NCBI RefSeq assembly: GCF_022539315.1
Contig: NC_066314.1
Location: forward strand, 41,601,180 to 41,665,179
Source: Serinus canaria
Lineage: Eukaryota; Chordata; Aves; Passeriformes; Fringillidae
Length of the DNA stretch: 64,000 nucleotides
Reading direction: 5' to 3'
Shown here: piece by piece, positions 36,964-50,800 of the stretch
How the letters are laid out: each line of letters starts with the position of its first letter
Numbering within the stretch: position 1 is the first letter of the stretch
The notes under the pieces: generated by a model
Told to the model about the DNA's origin: nothing
Databases searched by the model: none
The model's input: the letters and a program-made list of their open reading frames with translations, nothing else
Made by a program: the position numbers and the translations under genes

Positions 36964-37295
36964 AGAATCATAGGATGGGTTGAGTTGGAATTGACCTTAA
37001 GCATAATCTAGTTCCAATATCCTCACCGTGGGCAGAGATGCCGCCCACTAGATTAGGTTGCCCAGGATGCCATCCAACTTGGCCAGCTTGTAGGGATGGG
37101 GCATCCACAATTTCTCTGGGCAACCTGTTCCAGTGCATCCCCACCCATTGAATAAGGAATTTCTTTCTCAGATCTCGTCTAAATCTCTCCTCTTTTAGTT
37201 TAAAGCTGTTTGCCCTGGTCCTCTTACTATCTGTCCATTTATTCACTCTCCCTCTTTTTTATAAGCCCTTGTAAGTACTGGATGGCCACAATGAA
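36964..37295 (-). mobile_element. CR1 LINE 3'-end fragment
   Basis: The plus strand shows the reverse complement of the avian CR1 3' region: AATCATAGGATGGGTTGAGTTGGAA at the 3' terminus, then the blocks GTGGGCAGAGATGCCGCCCAC, GGTTGCCCAGGATGCCATCCA, GGGCATCCACAATTTCTCTGG, GCAACCTGTTCCAGTGCATC and CTCCTCTTTTAGTTTAAAGC, ending near GTAAGTACTGGATGGCC. It is 5'-truncated, as most CR1 copies are. The open frame at 36968-37246 is CR1-derived and is not a gene. Confidence 0.93.
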
Positions 37296-39691
37296 TGCCA
37301 AAACTCTTTGCAATATGTTTCTGCTCCTCCAAAGTCAAGGAGGAGAACTGATCCAAGTCACTTCCTCAGAACTGATATAACACCTTAGTGGCCAAAGGGG
37401 GATTCAGGGGGACATAAAATGCACTGACAGTGCAAGATTCATCCTCTCAAATGGGGGCCCCAGTACCTACCAAAATGCAGGTGAGTGGTTTGGGCTGGTG
37501 CCCATGGTTTGGCTTCACACTGGGGCTGTCAGGATGGAAGTCACTCCTCTCTGAGCACCAGAGAGATGACACAGTCAGCTCTGCCACAAGAGCCGTGCTC
37601 CTACCATTGCTGAAAGAGCACAGCTTTTCTCTTTCATTGGGTCCTGTGGAAAGTACAGCAGTTCATAAAAATGCTTGTGACCCTACAGGCACTGATGGGA
37701 GCCACAGAGAGGCTTTTGGATCACCTCCCATGGATGCAGCCCTAAATCCCTGGGGATGAATGTCAGGTCCTCTGGCGCTCCTTAGTCTCCCTGTGGGTGT
37801 TTACCAGCCCGTGTTCCTCTGTACAAGGCTGTTTTCCAGAGAGTGGCAGGGAGCAGGGAAGCAACACTTGTTTGTGAGCTTTTCTGATAATGGAAAATAC
37901 ATTAGTCTCCACCCTTTTCTGGGTATTGCTCAAAGGCAGACAAAGAACAGCTTCTCCTCACCCTGGAGGAGAACAGATGCTGGAACAGCTCAGCACAGGG
38001 CCTGCCCTGAAGCTGGGCATCTCAGACTGGGGGCCACCCTGCAGCCTGGGTCACAGGGGTGACAGCTCTCCCTGCACTTCCTCATGCCTGATGCCAAACA
38101 CCTCCTGCTCTGCAGTTGTTTGGTTTCGATTTGCAGTCGGTTCACCTGCAGCATTTGCTTTTGCACCAGCTTTCTCAGGCAGCCCAGTACCTTGGGCAGG
38201 GATTTTTATCCACTCACTTTTTTATTATTTAATGGACTTGGGTTTCTTTCCTTTGCTTTAGTATAAATGAAAGGTAATTTGCTACTCTTAATCTATGTGG
38301 CTGCCCATAGATCAAACACTTATCTGTAACCTGCATCCTCCAGCGCTACACTGCTTGAGACTGAGTTACCTAGTAGAAACTGTGATCAGAGAAATTTCCA
38401 ATTTCCAAGAAACGAAATTAAAGCCAAACAAATTTTTATCTCCTCAAAATGAATAGAAATACCAGCTGCTTAGTCCACTGATTGCCTCATTATTTCATAC
38501 TCATACGCATGCTCACTGGAGCACAGCTATAGCAGCATGCTTCAGTTTGCCTTTCTAACTTCCAAATTCACAATGAATACAGAGTACAAAAACCTACTGG
38601 CAGGTGTAGATAAGCATGTCTGTGTAAGGGTTTTGAGAATTTTATTTTTACAAGATGTTCTTGTCCTCCTCAGACAAGCAAAGACATGATATCATTTGTA
38701 TTGGCCTAAGAAAAAATAATTCTAAGTAGACATGCCAAGGTTGTGACAGCTTGATTCACAAATGTTTGTAAAATTAGTGTGCAAGACACTGAACTACATC
38801 ATTAGGGGAAAAAAAAAAGTTCATTCCTTCTCCACAAGCAAGAGATACTTAAACTCTGCCCTAAAATGAATCCAAACTTAGTATGATGTCCCAGGTTCCA
38901 AGTTCAACTCACAAATTGCCAAAAGAGCACAGCAGAAGCAGCATCACTGAAGATCTAACATAGCAAAAGATCTCACATTTCCATTAAAATATGGTGAGTA
39001 GCAGGGCAGCTACTTATCTTTCTGCATTTTTTTCCATAGCTCTGTCCTTAGTCAGACCTACTGACTTCTGTTTGTCACTTTTTATTTGAAAAGCAGATTT
39101 ATGAGCTCTTTTTTCTGGTGCTTGCATCTAAGGACATTTTTACTCTTGTAAATGAGAGGTTCATCTCAGCCTCTTGGAAGGGAGTCTTCGAAGACTGATG
39201 CCATTAGTGCAGGATAATTTTTAGGCTATTCACTCTTTATTGGGCTATGAAGTAATTGGCTATTTTGGTGCTGCCCAGCAGGGTTTCTGGCTTGGCCCAG
39301 TGCTGCTCCCTCAAAGGCTGCCATGCCTGCACTCCACAAATGCTTGGAAGAACAGACCTTCTTCACTGACAAAAAGAGCCATTCAACCAGCCATTTATCT
39401 GCAAAGAAAGCTGGCTGTTTTGGGTAGTGAAAACACAGCACACAGCCTCGTTGCAATACCACCTTCTCCCCAGGAGCCAGCCAGGCAGCGGGAAGGTGGT
39501 GCTGGTCAGAGAGGAGCAGCCCAACACAGGCTCTGTGGCAGGGGACAGTGGTGACTCCCAGGGTGTCACCTGAGCTCTCTGTGGCAAGGCACATCCAGGG
39601 AAGGAGACAGCGAGGAAGAGAGCAGCGGGGAGGCAGCCTGTGATTAAGGTGTGGAGGAAAAGGGGCTGTTTGAGCAATGCAACCAGGCTGG

Positions 39692-39775
39692 CAGGGCCCT
39701 CTGGAGACCATCCAGTCCAGGTCCCCTGCTCAGAGCAGGGTCAGCCAGAGCAGGATGCCCAGAGCCAGATTCTGC
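39692..39775 (-). mobile_element. CR1 LINE remnant
   Basis: A short piece matching the CR1 3' region in reverse: GGAGACCATCCAGTCCAGG, TCCCCTGCTCAGAGCAGGG and TCAGCCAGAGCAGGATGCCC. The flanks have diverged, so the boundaries are approximate. Confidence 0.75.
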
Positions 39776-40524
39776 ACCTTTAACTCTGAGTCTGAAGTTG
39801 GAAGCCTTAAAGGGGAAGTTTGGCATAGCACAGCTTATGCCAGACTCGTGCTGAGAGGTTCTGAGCTGTGCGGGATGATGTTCTGAAAAGATCATTTCTA
39901 TGAAGTTCTTTTTCTCTGTGTTCCAGTCAGTCACATATTATTTTTTTCTTCCTGCTCCAGATATTGTTTTGCATCATCCTTGCCATATGGAAGAAAGGAA
40001 TGGTGCTGTTCTGATCTGCTGCCATAAAAATATGAAATATGTGATCTTCGGGGTAGATAAAAACTGGGAATTACGACTTAAAGGGAATTTTCAACACACT
40101 GAATTTTATTTTCCTTTTAATCTAGCAAGCTATAGTGGTGTCAAGTTTTCCAAAAAAATTAGAAGTCTCATCAGAAATGGATTTGTATATGTTTTATTAG
40201 TCTTTATAAAAACTTCAAATTAAGACATTAACTGCTGGTTTCCTTTTATTATTTTAGATATTTCAATTTATAAAAGTAAAATTTGATTTTTTTGGCCATC
40301 TAGATGCTGATGGCCAAAAAGAGTGAGGAAAGAATCTCAGAGACAGCATTACTGCTACCTCTGAAGTCCTCCTGGACTTCTGGGAACAGAACATGACAAA
40401 AATACAAGTGCATTTAGCAAATCCAGCACTGAAGGATGCTATTTAGCACAAGGAGCTAAAAAATAAATGCTGTGCAGATGGGAGCTGCAGGTAAGCATCT
40501 CTCCAGTGACACAGATCATCTATG

Positions 40525-40612
40525 CTATGGTTTAGTGGTGAACAGTGGTTTTGGTTTAATGGCTGGGCTCTAAGATCTTAGAGGTTTTCTCCAGCTTCAG
40601 TGATTCTATGAC
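40525..40612 (+). mobile_element. CR1 LINE 3' terminus, plus orientation
   Basis: Typical CR1 end: TGGTTTAGTGGTGAACAG, GGTTTAATGGCTGGGCTC, TAAGATCTTAGAGGTTTTCT and the terminal TGATTCTATGA at about 40600-40610. It is old and truncated, and opposite in orientation to the two other CR1 pieces nearby. Confidence 0.82.
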
Positions 40613-43600
40613 CAGCTGCACCTGAGCTGTGAGGCGTGGTGATAGAGGAGCCAGTGCAAGGGTTATGATGCTGTCTGTTTGCCTAGCATTATAAAATGAC
40701 ATGTGGATTTCCTTTGCTACTCCTGGGAATGGGAATAATGCAGGTTATACCTAATTCCCACAGAGGGCTTAGGTATCCTGTCCTACCTTCCCAGTACTCT
40801 GGTTTTTGAAGAAACAGGGTGGCTGTGGTGGCAGTGAGCCAGTGGTCCCAGGGCAGGTTCTCTGTTCCAGCTAATAAATCCTTTGGGAACTGGGCCAGTA
40901 GGACAACCTAGTGAGCTGGCATGTCAGCAGCTTGAGGAAGAGCTGGCTGGGTGTAGGGTTCATACTCCAATGGAACCACACTGGAGACAGCCTGAGTCTC
41001 TCTTTTCTGTCTCAGGAGGTGATACTCTCATGTCCCAGCCAGCCCTGTGTGAGCTGATGGGTTTGGGCTTAGTCCTGTGGGGACACAGCCACCCTACTTC
41101 TGGCTTCATCTCTGGCAGCAGTACAGGCACGGCTGTGTTGTGCTTCCTACAAGCCAGGAATCCTGGCTGCTTTACACCATCATCCTGATGGCACTGTTTG
41201 TCCCCCCAGATAGCTCAGCAGCCTGGACACTGTGATGGAAACAGATTTGAGACCAGCTGTCATCATTATACCCCTGTAAGAATTAGACAAATCCATTATT
41301 CTTACTTTGAATAATGTAAGGGGGAACTTTGAGTACAGGGGAGATTGGACTTTGCATCCCTGCATTGACATGCTGTGGCCAGTACTGAGCCAGCCAACTC
41401 CCACACGGGGGTGGATTCTTACTCTTCCCACCTTCATTTCTTAATCAGACAGAAGCAAAGATACAAAGCAAAATATAAAATTATTTATTAGGGTATGTTA
41501 TACCAGTATCTAAAAACAATGTAGCAAAAACTACAAATAGCATAGAACTTTATCCCCATGTATTTTGGATAAGATTTTATGGTAGCACAGGAGCAGTTTC
41601 TTAGGGACTTGACATAGAAAGTGCATCTTATGGCCTTTCCAGGTATGAAATTCAGAACATTTTCAAGGTTTGTTGGCAGTGCAAATTGCAAGTTACTGTG
41701 GACTAGATGAAGTGATGCTGCCCCAAGTGGGAAGTGACAGATGAGGAGGCAACAACAGCTCTGAGGGTGCAAACAGAGGCACTCCACTGCAGCACAGGAC
41801 AGCTGTATTTTGTTCAGTCCAAAATTGCTGGTAAGTCATCCAGAGTCAGCACTGAGTGAGATAAAGCTGGACTGATTACTAATACTGAGTGTCTAGTCCT
41901 TTTCTCATAGTCTGAATCTGTATATCATAGCTCCAGGTTAAATAATACCTGTTAGGAATGAACACAAATTAGGTACAGAGCTCAGAAGTGCAGATGACTG
42001 GGAGATCATATGTTAATGAGATAAAAATTGAATTTTTCTTCCCAAATGCAAGTGGACTATTTAAAGAAGAGAATTTTCCTTGGGGGAAAGACCATTTCTG
42101 AGAGATTTTTCTCCATTGTTTTTCAGCATCATTTCAGCCCAGTCAAGGAAGCCAAGCTACCAGGAACTGGGCAATATCACCTGTGAGTGATGCAAAAGCA
42201 GCTGGAGAAGAAGACAACCAGGGATTAGTTGCTGTAGCATTTTGGCAGGGTATTGAGCTAGCTCCTGAAAACAACCAGGCAATGTTCAACTGGAGTTGAG
42301 AGCTGCTGCATGAGGTTCAGGAAACTTGGGGTGGAGTCTCTTTCCCAAAAAATGATCCTCGGGTAAAAGAGGACCAATAACTGAGGAGAAAAGAAATATA
42401 AGGAAAAGCGAAGAAAATTCTTAGTAAGGAACAGAAAATTCCAAGCTTTTTTATGGTCCACTGACTCCCTTGCCAAGCAGCTTTGTCCTGCTGCAGAAGG
42501 ATAATCCTGGACAGAGAACTGCCAGCCACAGAAGGCATTTCAAGAGCAGGGTATATATGATGCCAGTACTTCATTTCCAGGCCTTGGTGGAGGAAAAGAA
42601 GCAGAGAGAGTGTCCTGATGGGCATAGATGGGATGTTCTTTCATCCTACTTTTTTTGTGATGTGGCACCTGGGCTGAACACATCTGTTTGTATTGCACTG
42701 CACAGTGTGTGAATGCTTAGCAGACATAGGCAGGTATCTGAAATCAAGGTATTAATAGAGATCAGGGGCAGAATGACCTAAATGTCATCACAAGCTTTAG
42801 TATTGCACTGCAGGACAATAACTCCCACACTGAAGCAAAGAAGGGGTTTGAACATGTGGGCTGCTGCCTGCATGCACTGTGGCAAGAACCTACACAAGGA
42901 TGTTTTATAACACATCCTAAAGAGTGTCTGAGAATAGCACTGGGGTGCAGCAAGGCTGGCTAGCTCCCCAACACATTGCATTTGAATTTAGGGAGTGAAG
43001 GTCCTGAACTGGGCTTGGGCCAGCCAAACCTTGTCAATTGTGCCAGGCTACACACCTGTGCAGACTTAGCTTGAGCAAAGTACTGCACTGGGGCTACCAC
43101 AGCCTGGGCAGCCTTTGCTGGTGGGACTTTCTGAAGAGAGTGGAAAAAAAATGAGCTGGACAAGCAGGGCAAGCAAGGAGGAGACATTGAAGACTATTCT
43201 GTAAAGATCCCAACTATGGCAAAGTGCCTGGAAACGAGATTCCTGAGAGCAAACTGTTGCACTTGAAATGCTGTGCTAGGATAGGGACTCGATGATTATT
43301 GACTTTGCAGGTGAATGCCCGAAGTACCAGCGTGAAAAAATGAGCTCTTGGTTTGCCATTTGTTAAACTTTCATGTGTTGAGCAACAGGAATGCAAAACT
43401 TCTTTCAGTGTGGTGACAAGAGGCATCAGAGAAGTAGGAGTACTCGTGAATTAAAAATCAACTTTTGCTATACTGGTGTTCCTGGCAGGTTACACCTGCT
43501 TCCCATCCCATGCCTTGCTGCCACTCTGTCTGGAGCAACGTGCTCTTAACAATAGCTGGTGGCTGGAAGGTACAGCATGTGCTGCATGCTCATTTCCCCT

Positions 43601-44794
43601 TCCTCCCACCCTGATTGTTATTGCAGCAGTTGGGAGCGAGAAGGGCTCTTTAACACCATTTAGCTGTGAGAAACCGTGACAGTGAGGATCTGACTTCATG
43701 CAATACGAAGTTGAAGAAAAATATTTAAATAGAGAAGATGCCTTCCTGTAAGAACTTAGTACTGTAAAGTGTATGTATACACACAAATACTCTCATGCAC
43801 ATGCATCCGGGAGGGGGGGTGTGCCCGCGGGGTGAAATCCTGCCTGCACCACTCAGTGAACAAATTCTCACTGCCCTTGGCAGGGCAAAGCTTCAGCAGC
43901 TCTGTGTGCATGTAGTGCCTTGTGCAAGCACTCAGGCAGGCACACTGTGAGCACCTTACTCCCTGCAGTCCTGGGGGATGGCACCTGGGCCATACTGAAG
44001 CACCTCGAGGGCCTGCCCTCAAGCCAAGGCCACTCTGCATCGCCCAGCTGGCACAGCTGCCTGCCTCACATCTGGGCTGGGGCAGCTTTGCCTGCCCAAG
44101 GGTCACAGGGGTTCTGCCAGGGAGTGACCCTGCCCCTGCCTCAAGGGACTGGAGGGGGTCTTTGGTTGCCTGCTTGGTTTTGGCTTGGGGACTTTTTCTT
44201 TGTTTTTTTTTTTCTTCCCTCATATTTAACATGTTTTTGCATTAATCTAAAAGTTGGTGAACTGCCTTCATTTAGTCTGTTCCCAAAATAGGTAGAATAG
44301 TTTTTGAGGGTCAATTAGAAAGGCTAACAATGGCCTTTGGATAATCCTGACACTAGATTCACTGATTTAATCTAGCTAATTTTACCCTTGGGTCTGCCTT
44401 TGGGGAGGCAGAAATTCAAGAAACCTACATCTGACTTCAGTGGTTACTGTCTTGAAAACTACTATTTTAAGGTTGATTATAATTCTGTTCCAGTGAATTT
44501 TTTTCAACTGTTTTGAATTTGTGCAGCTCTAAGCATATTTCAGTGATAATGTAGATGGAAATTTAAGATACCAGCATAATGAATATAAATCTGGGTTTCC
44601 TTAGGTACTATTTGGAGATCCAGTAAAAGCAATTTAGGGCACCAAGGCTTGAAGACCTGCTTTAGTATGTTTAGCTACAGTGTGCCAAAACTTCAGTGGC
44701 TGTTTTCACCTCAATCCCTGTGTGCAGTGAGCCAGCCATCTGATTTTAGCAACAGAAAATGGGTGTTCATACCTATCATTTTCTAATAGCTGGA

Positions 44795-44799
<5 letters not shown>

Positions 44800-44825
<26 letters not shown>

Positions 44826-44838
44826 GGTGGGGGGGGGG
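44800..44838. repeat. Poly(T) run followed by G run
   Basis: About 26 T, then GGT and a run of about 10 G. Such homopolymer pairs are frequent assembly or length-error sites, so the exact lengths should not be trusted. Confidence 0.88.
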
Positions 44839-47800
44839 CTTCTCTTGCACCACAAATATCACTAACCAGCATCACCATGAATGACCAGCACTTATCTGCC
44901 ACCTTCATGCTGACTGCCCACTCCAGCTCTCAGAGCATGGAATTAGGGCCTCCCAAAATCAGAGCTGTGATTCCTGCAGGAAAGCATTGTGTTTCCATGT
45001 CTGGGGCCAGATCTGGGGCAGTATGCCAAGCTCTTTTGTGAATTTGGCCTAAACTGTAATTACCATGACTGATGGCTGCCTGCTGCTGAAAATCTGCTGC
45101 AGTGTTACGGGTGCTGAACATTTGGACAATCCCAAAATAAAGGCCAGCCAGTCAGTGCAGTGCTGCCTTGGTTTGAGGGTGACATGAAGGACAGCAGAAC
45201 AGGGGCCAGAGCTGCTTGTAAAGGAAAGCAAAAATGTGTTCAGAGTAAGAGATACTCTTTGTTCCAGGTTCCAAATATCTGGTGAAACCAAACCAAAACA
45301 GGAGGATTACTGAAAAATGTCGAGCATACTATTTTTATATAGCAAGTATAAAGTACCAAATCACTCCCACAATAATCTGAGGTTCCTTTAAGACTAGCAT
45401 GTCCTCAGTTTCTGTGGAAGAGCTTTGAACCAAGAATCTTCCAGTTGCTCTAGACAAAAACTTCCATGTGGAGCTGTGTTCCCTTGGCCATGCTCTGCAT
45501 TTCACAAGGAATGTTGCTGGGAACTTTGCAAGCTGATGAAGAAGAAAAAATGCGGAACTGCTTTGGAGCTCTTAGTGAGAGAACTTCATTACAATTTAAT
45601 GATTTTTTTTCCCATTCATTTTAAAGATGTGCATTAACTACTTCAGAATTATCATCTGTTTTTTATTTTTTTTTCATATTCTATACACTTGGCACACCCT
45701 ATATAGGGATTTTTGTACTGGATAACATATAAAGGACTCTGGTAACCACTCTGTAAATTGCAGACATTGCCACAGTACCTACAAATTATATTCTATCAAA
45801 TTTACCTTCAAACAGTAATGTCAGCTGCCCTCAAGCATGTCTGGATGACCCCACATGTGTTAGCAATACGCTGCAGTGACACACATGTGTTCCCACACAG
45901 CCCATCCCTGCACTGGCAGCACAGGTTTCTTTGTTCAGAGTCATATTATGCATGTGTTTGTTATTCATGTTTCTGCTCCCCCAGCTTTCCTTTGATGTAA
46001 ATTTAATACAATTTTTTTCTCTTTTTTTTCCCCTGTCATTATTTGAAACAGAAACTCTGGGACAATAGCAGCATCAAATATTGGATATATGGAAAAACAT
46101 TAGATAGTGTGTTATACTTTTTCTGCAAGTCTAAGCCATAATAAAAAAATACATATTTCTCAAAAGGAAAATAATAGGCTTGACATTTTTTCAGGAGCTA
46201 CAGAACTGCAGTTTGAGTCAGGCTGTGACGCCATGGCACTGAGGCAGCCAAAGTCTACTGCAGAGCCCTTGTGTCGGGGGTGCCAGGAGGAGACTGACTG
46301 CCTACAACACTCTAAGAGACATTTTATTAGAAGTGGGCATTGGCTTGTAAGTCCCTTGTAAATCCATACTGTGCCATACACAGTTTTGGAAAATGAGCGG
46401 AAAAACTTCTATGAAAGTTGAGAAAGATGCTTAGCCTTAAGCTTTGCATTCCTCTTTAAATGTTTCTGAGCAATACTTTCACCCATTATTAGCTTTCAGA
46501 GCTTATGAAGATCATGCTACTCTGTGCTTAACCTTTAAACAAAATTTCTGTGATCGCCGGCCCTGCTTCCCAAAGCGACTATGAGAAATGAACAGGACAG
46601 ATGGTAGCAGCCTTCCCCAGTGGATGCTACAGAATATTTCTGTAATGATTTAAAGCCATGGTAAACAATAGCTTGTTCACATTCAAATGCAGAGCATCCC
46701 AAGATGCTTCATGAGACAGGGGAAAGAGCTGAAATTGCTTTTGCGGCGGTGCTGGGCACAATTAAAGGCTTATGTCTGAATCTTGCATCTATCAAACTGC
46801 TGTACAACGAGGGAAACAGCTCCCCAAGTAGCTTTTAACAAAACACTAAATATACTATCATAACAATAAAACCTAACTATCCAGCTGCTAGTGAATTATG
46901 TACATGTGGTACTGTGTCCATCATGTCTCCTCTCCCCCCTTTAATCCATCCCTACCTGCTACTGAAAAATAGAAAAGGTCCTCCAAGGAGCAGCTGAAAA
47001 GTTTAATAAAAATAAGTCAGAGCTGCTTAATCTGTGTTTGTGATCTGGCTGCACTTTTTCTGAAAATCATGATTGTTCCTTTGGCAAAGTTCAGTGCAAA
47101 GTGAGAGCTTCTAGCGTGGCCCCAAAAGAGGGGAGAAAACAGCCAGTTGCTGTCTTCTCTTTTGACATGGCAAATCAAGGCAAATGTGTGAAGGTATTAG
47201 AGCCCCACTGCAGAGCAGGAAGAGGAAAACAAATGACACCACGCCATATGCCCCTAATCCCAATTAAAAGGCATTCAAACTCATTTCTCTTCTCCTCAGC
47301 TTACCTTTTCCACACCAGTGAACAAGCATGTTTGACAACAGAATGTGGGAATTTCTAGTTCACTGAGCAGGTTTCCTTTCTCTTTGCTCCTGCATCTACC
47401 TGAGGCTGCAGCTCCAAACCCTCACCATGTGCTTTAAAGCAAACCCTGTCTCCCCTCACCACACAGCCAGGCATGCACACATTGCCAGGAACTCCAAGGA
47501 AGCAAATTGAGAAGCAACAGACACAGCTTGAGGTTAAACATTCTCAGTGGCCATGCTGAGCTTTGTAGGAAATCAACTCTTTTAGGCTCCCTGGTGATGC
47601 TGTGCTTAGCTCAGCACTTTTCCCAGGTATGGAGCTTCCTGTGCTTGAGCAATGCAGCAGGAGAAGCCTTGAGGAGGTGAGCAGGACCTTCTGCCTTCAA
47701 CAGGCATGGAGAAGCAGGCACAGCAGCCAAGGCGAAACCTTCTCAGTACCACTGGTGAAGAAGGGGCCAGGGGGAAAATGCTGCAGGGTGCTTAGAAGAC

Positions 47801-50800
47801 TGGAAAATACCTTGGAGTCAGTGGGTAAATGAATACTTGAGAGGAAGGCAGCATGAGCTACTTATTAGAGGCTGAATGGATAGAGATGGGGAGAGAATGT
47901 TAGTGTGGCAAATCAATCTGCAAGCACCAAAATTATTTTGAAAAATGCAAAAGGATGCACTTGCCATTGAAAATTCAAATAGGAAGAGCAACAAATAAAC
48001 ATGGTCTATGATTCGTAAAACCATTGTGAGATAGCAGAATCCTTTTCTCAGACAGGAGAACAGGCAACTTCATCTGCAGCTTTTCTCATTTTTACTTTTC
48101 AAGGTCCTTCCTTGTCCTCTTCATCTTCCCATTGACATAAAAGCTATTGACTGGATCTATAAGCACAGCATTGCTTTTCATTGTCTCTTGATTTAAACGC
48201 TGTTGCTTTCTTCCTTGTAGGGTATCTGAGACCTCAATGAGAATTCAGAACACTTCCTTATAACATTGCAGTCTCCAGGTTTCGGGTTTTACATCCCCCT
48301 CCTTGCCAGCCTTTTCAGAGCACCATCCCACTGCTTCCTACACAGAGTACAGCTGCCAGGCTGATGATACAGATGCAGAGATAAAATTCTATTCTCAGAA
48401 GTTGGCTTAGTAAAACGATTTAGGCATAGAGTCCCAGATCATTTTCTCTGTATGTATTTTCTTTATGCTTTTAGATTCATGGCATTGATCTTTGTCTCTT
48501 GAACAGGTAAACAAATCAACAACACAAGCAGGGTGTTAACCTCCATGCTTGCTCATGCCACAGGGAAAGTGAGCAGTTGGGGAAAATACTAAGCAAGTGG
48601 CTCAGTAGTTGTTTAGTTGAGCAAGAGGTTGCTCTGCAAAGTGCAAGGAAACAGGACCTAATGGTCCAGAGTCATTTCTTCCCTTTGCCTCAAGCCTGAC
48701 TTCTTCCAACACTAAGATCTCCTCAGTGCCTCTCCAGACTTCTCAGTGTCTTGTCCAGTCCCAAGCCACTCTGTGTTTCTCAGATCTACTCTTTCACCTC
48801 CTTACCCCGGTCTCATCTCCATCCTGAGCTTGTCTTGGTCCCACTGTAGTTGCATCTGGTCTTGCCTGACTCATTTGCTGTGACAGCTTTCAGTGAGCTG
48901 CCTGCCTGTGTCCTCAGAAGAAATGTCTCCTGCACCAGTTCCTCTCCATCAGCTGTCTTTATGCTTTCTGATGCCAGAGAGGCTCCAGCAAAGGTCTAAA
49001 GGGGGAGGTCATGTATTACCTTATTCTTTAAAAAGGCAGAGAATTTCATCCTGAAATGGATACCTAGCATGGAAAATTTCATTCAAATTTTGTGAAATGT
49101 ATGCAAACAGTCTCTTGCAAGAAGAAATGCAGGAAAAGATGGCTATTTGTGGCACACCAAGTCTGTGACTGAAGTAATTATATGAGCTCTTGCCACTGCT
49201 TTCCTAACCAGGAGTAAGACCTTGCAAATGAGTGAAGTGATTCTCTATGTCAAGCCATATTAACACTGTACGAATATTTATTTTAAATCCTCTTACAGAC
49301 AATGTCTTGATTCAAACTGGATTCCATAGCTGTTGCCAACAAGGTCATTATTATACAGCTTGGTATACCATGACAGCTGGCAGAAGGGAGCTTCCTAATT
49401 CACATGCAACTTTGAAAATGTGGCTACACTTCTGTCACCCACCAGAACTTATTAATGGCTGCTTGAACAGGTTTCTACTGAGCAGGACTGGTACTGATGC
49501 TTCAGGCCAATGGAAAGAAACACGTGAACACGAGGTAGGTTTCTCCTGGCATATGCTGAGATTATGCCCATGGTCACTTTTTGCTGTGTGACTGTGAAGT
49601 CCATGCTGACTCTGTCATGTGAGGCAAGAGAAACCTGCAAGAAGGTACAACATTTTGAGGTTGCCTCATGATATTCAGGATTTGTCAGGCCCGTTGTTTA
49701 TACAGCATTAATACCAAATTGATGCTTTTGGGAAACTCCACCCATGAGCGATCCAGAAAATTTCCTGATATGCCCATCAAGACTTCAGCCAAGTGCAGTA
49801 ATTGAAGGTAGCAAAATAATTTTTCAGAGGAAAAGGACGGTAGAGAAGAGAGGGTGAAAACACAGAGCAGAAGAGATAAGCAAAGAACTATGGGCTATGA
49901 AAGAACGGACAATACAGGCAAGACAAATATTGGTGCAGAGAGAGGCAGAGCTTGTCGGCCCATTTGTGAAGACTGTACAACCATATTATCAGAGGCTGCA
50001 TTTAAGCAGAATGGGGTTGATCTTTTTCCTCTCCCTATCTCTCTCTCTGCCCGCATTCAGCCTCTGCTGGCATTGTCTCTTCCTCTCAAACCCTGAAAAC
50101 TTGAAGCCTCTTCTCCTTGGAAGTTTCAAGGTCTGGCAGGACTTACAACATGGCCTAGAAAATTACACTGGAGCACATAACTTTCTTTCCCAATTCTTTC
50201 TATAGCTCCTGGTCATGCTCTGACAGCACTACAAGGCTGATCTTGTTGGCGTGCCAGCCTGTTGAGCAATCCACTTTTGGATGTAATGGGTCACTGATTG
50301 AGAAACTAAAACTAAGAGGTCTGGAAAAAATTATACACTCTAATGCTTAAAGAGAATACTAAAATGATGCTTGCAGCTGGATTTTGTTGTTTGGTAACAC
50401 CAAGACCAAGTCAACTTCAGAGGTTAAATCACCAGATCTTCTTGATATTGACCAAATGCTTCTCCTCAGTCAAACCCTTTTCAAAGCCAAGGTAACCCAG
50501 GTACACAGACACAATCAACATGCTGATGCTGATGAACTGAAGTTAAAAAACAGGTATAGGATGTTGTTAGAGGTTAAGAGTTTGGAGTACAAAGGCAGAT
50601 AAAAGTGACTGCCTATGACATGGCCCTGAGGTGGAAGGGAAGTTATGTGCCTTCCACAGCTTGCTTTGCCCATTGAGCCCCCAGGATCCGAACACATGCC
50701 TGCACAAGGCCCTGTCCTCAGATAACCCCACATTAAAAAGAAGGAGTGAAACATCTGACACCCCCAGGGGTGATTCAGACTGAAGTGCAGAGAAATATCT

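Noticed and set aside
39226..39711. 161-codon minus-strand ORF
   Set aside because: Crosses a CR1 remnant and GC-rich sequence. Cys/Pro/Leu-rich with no recognised family.
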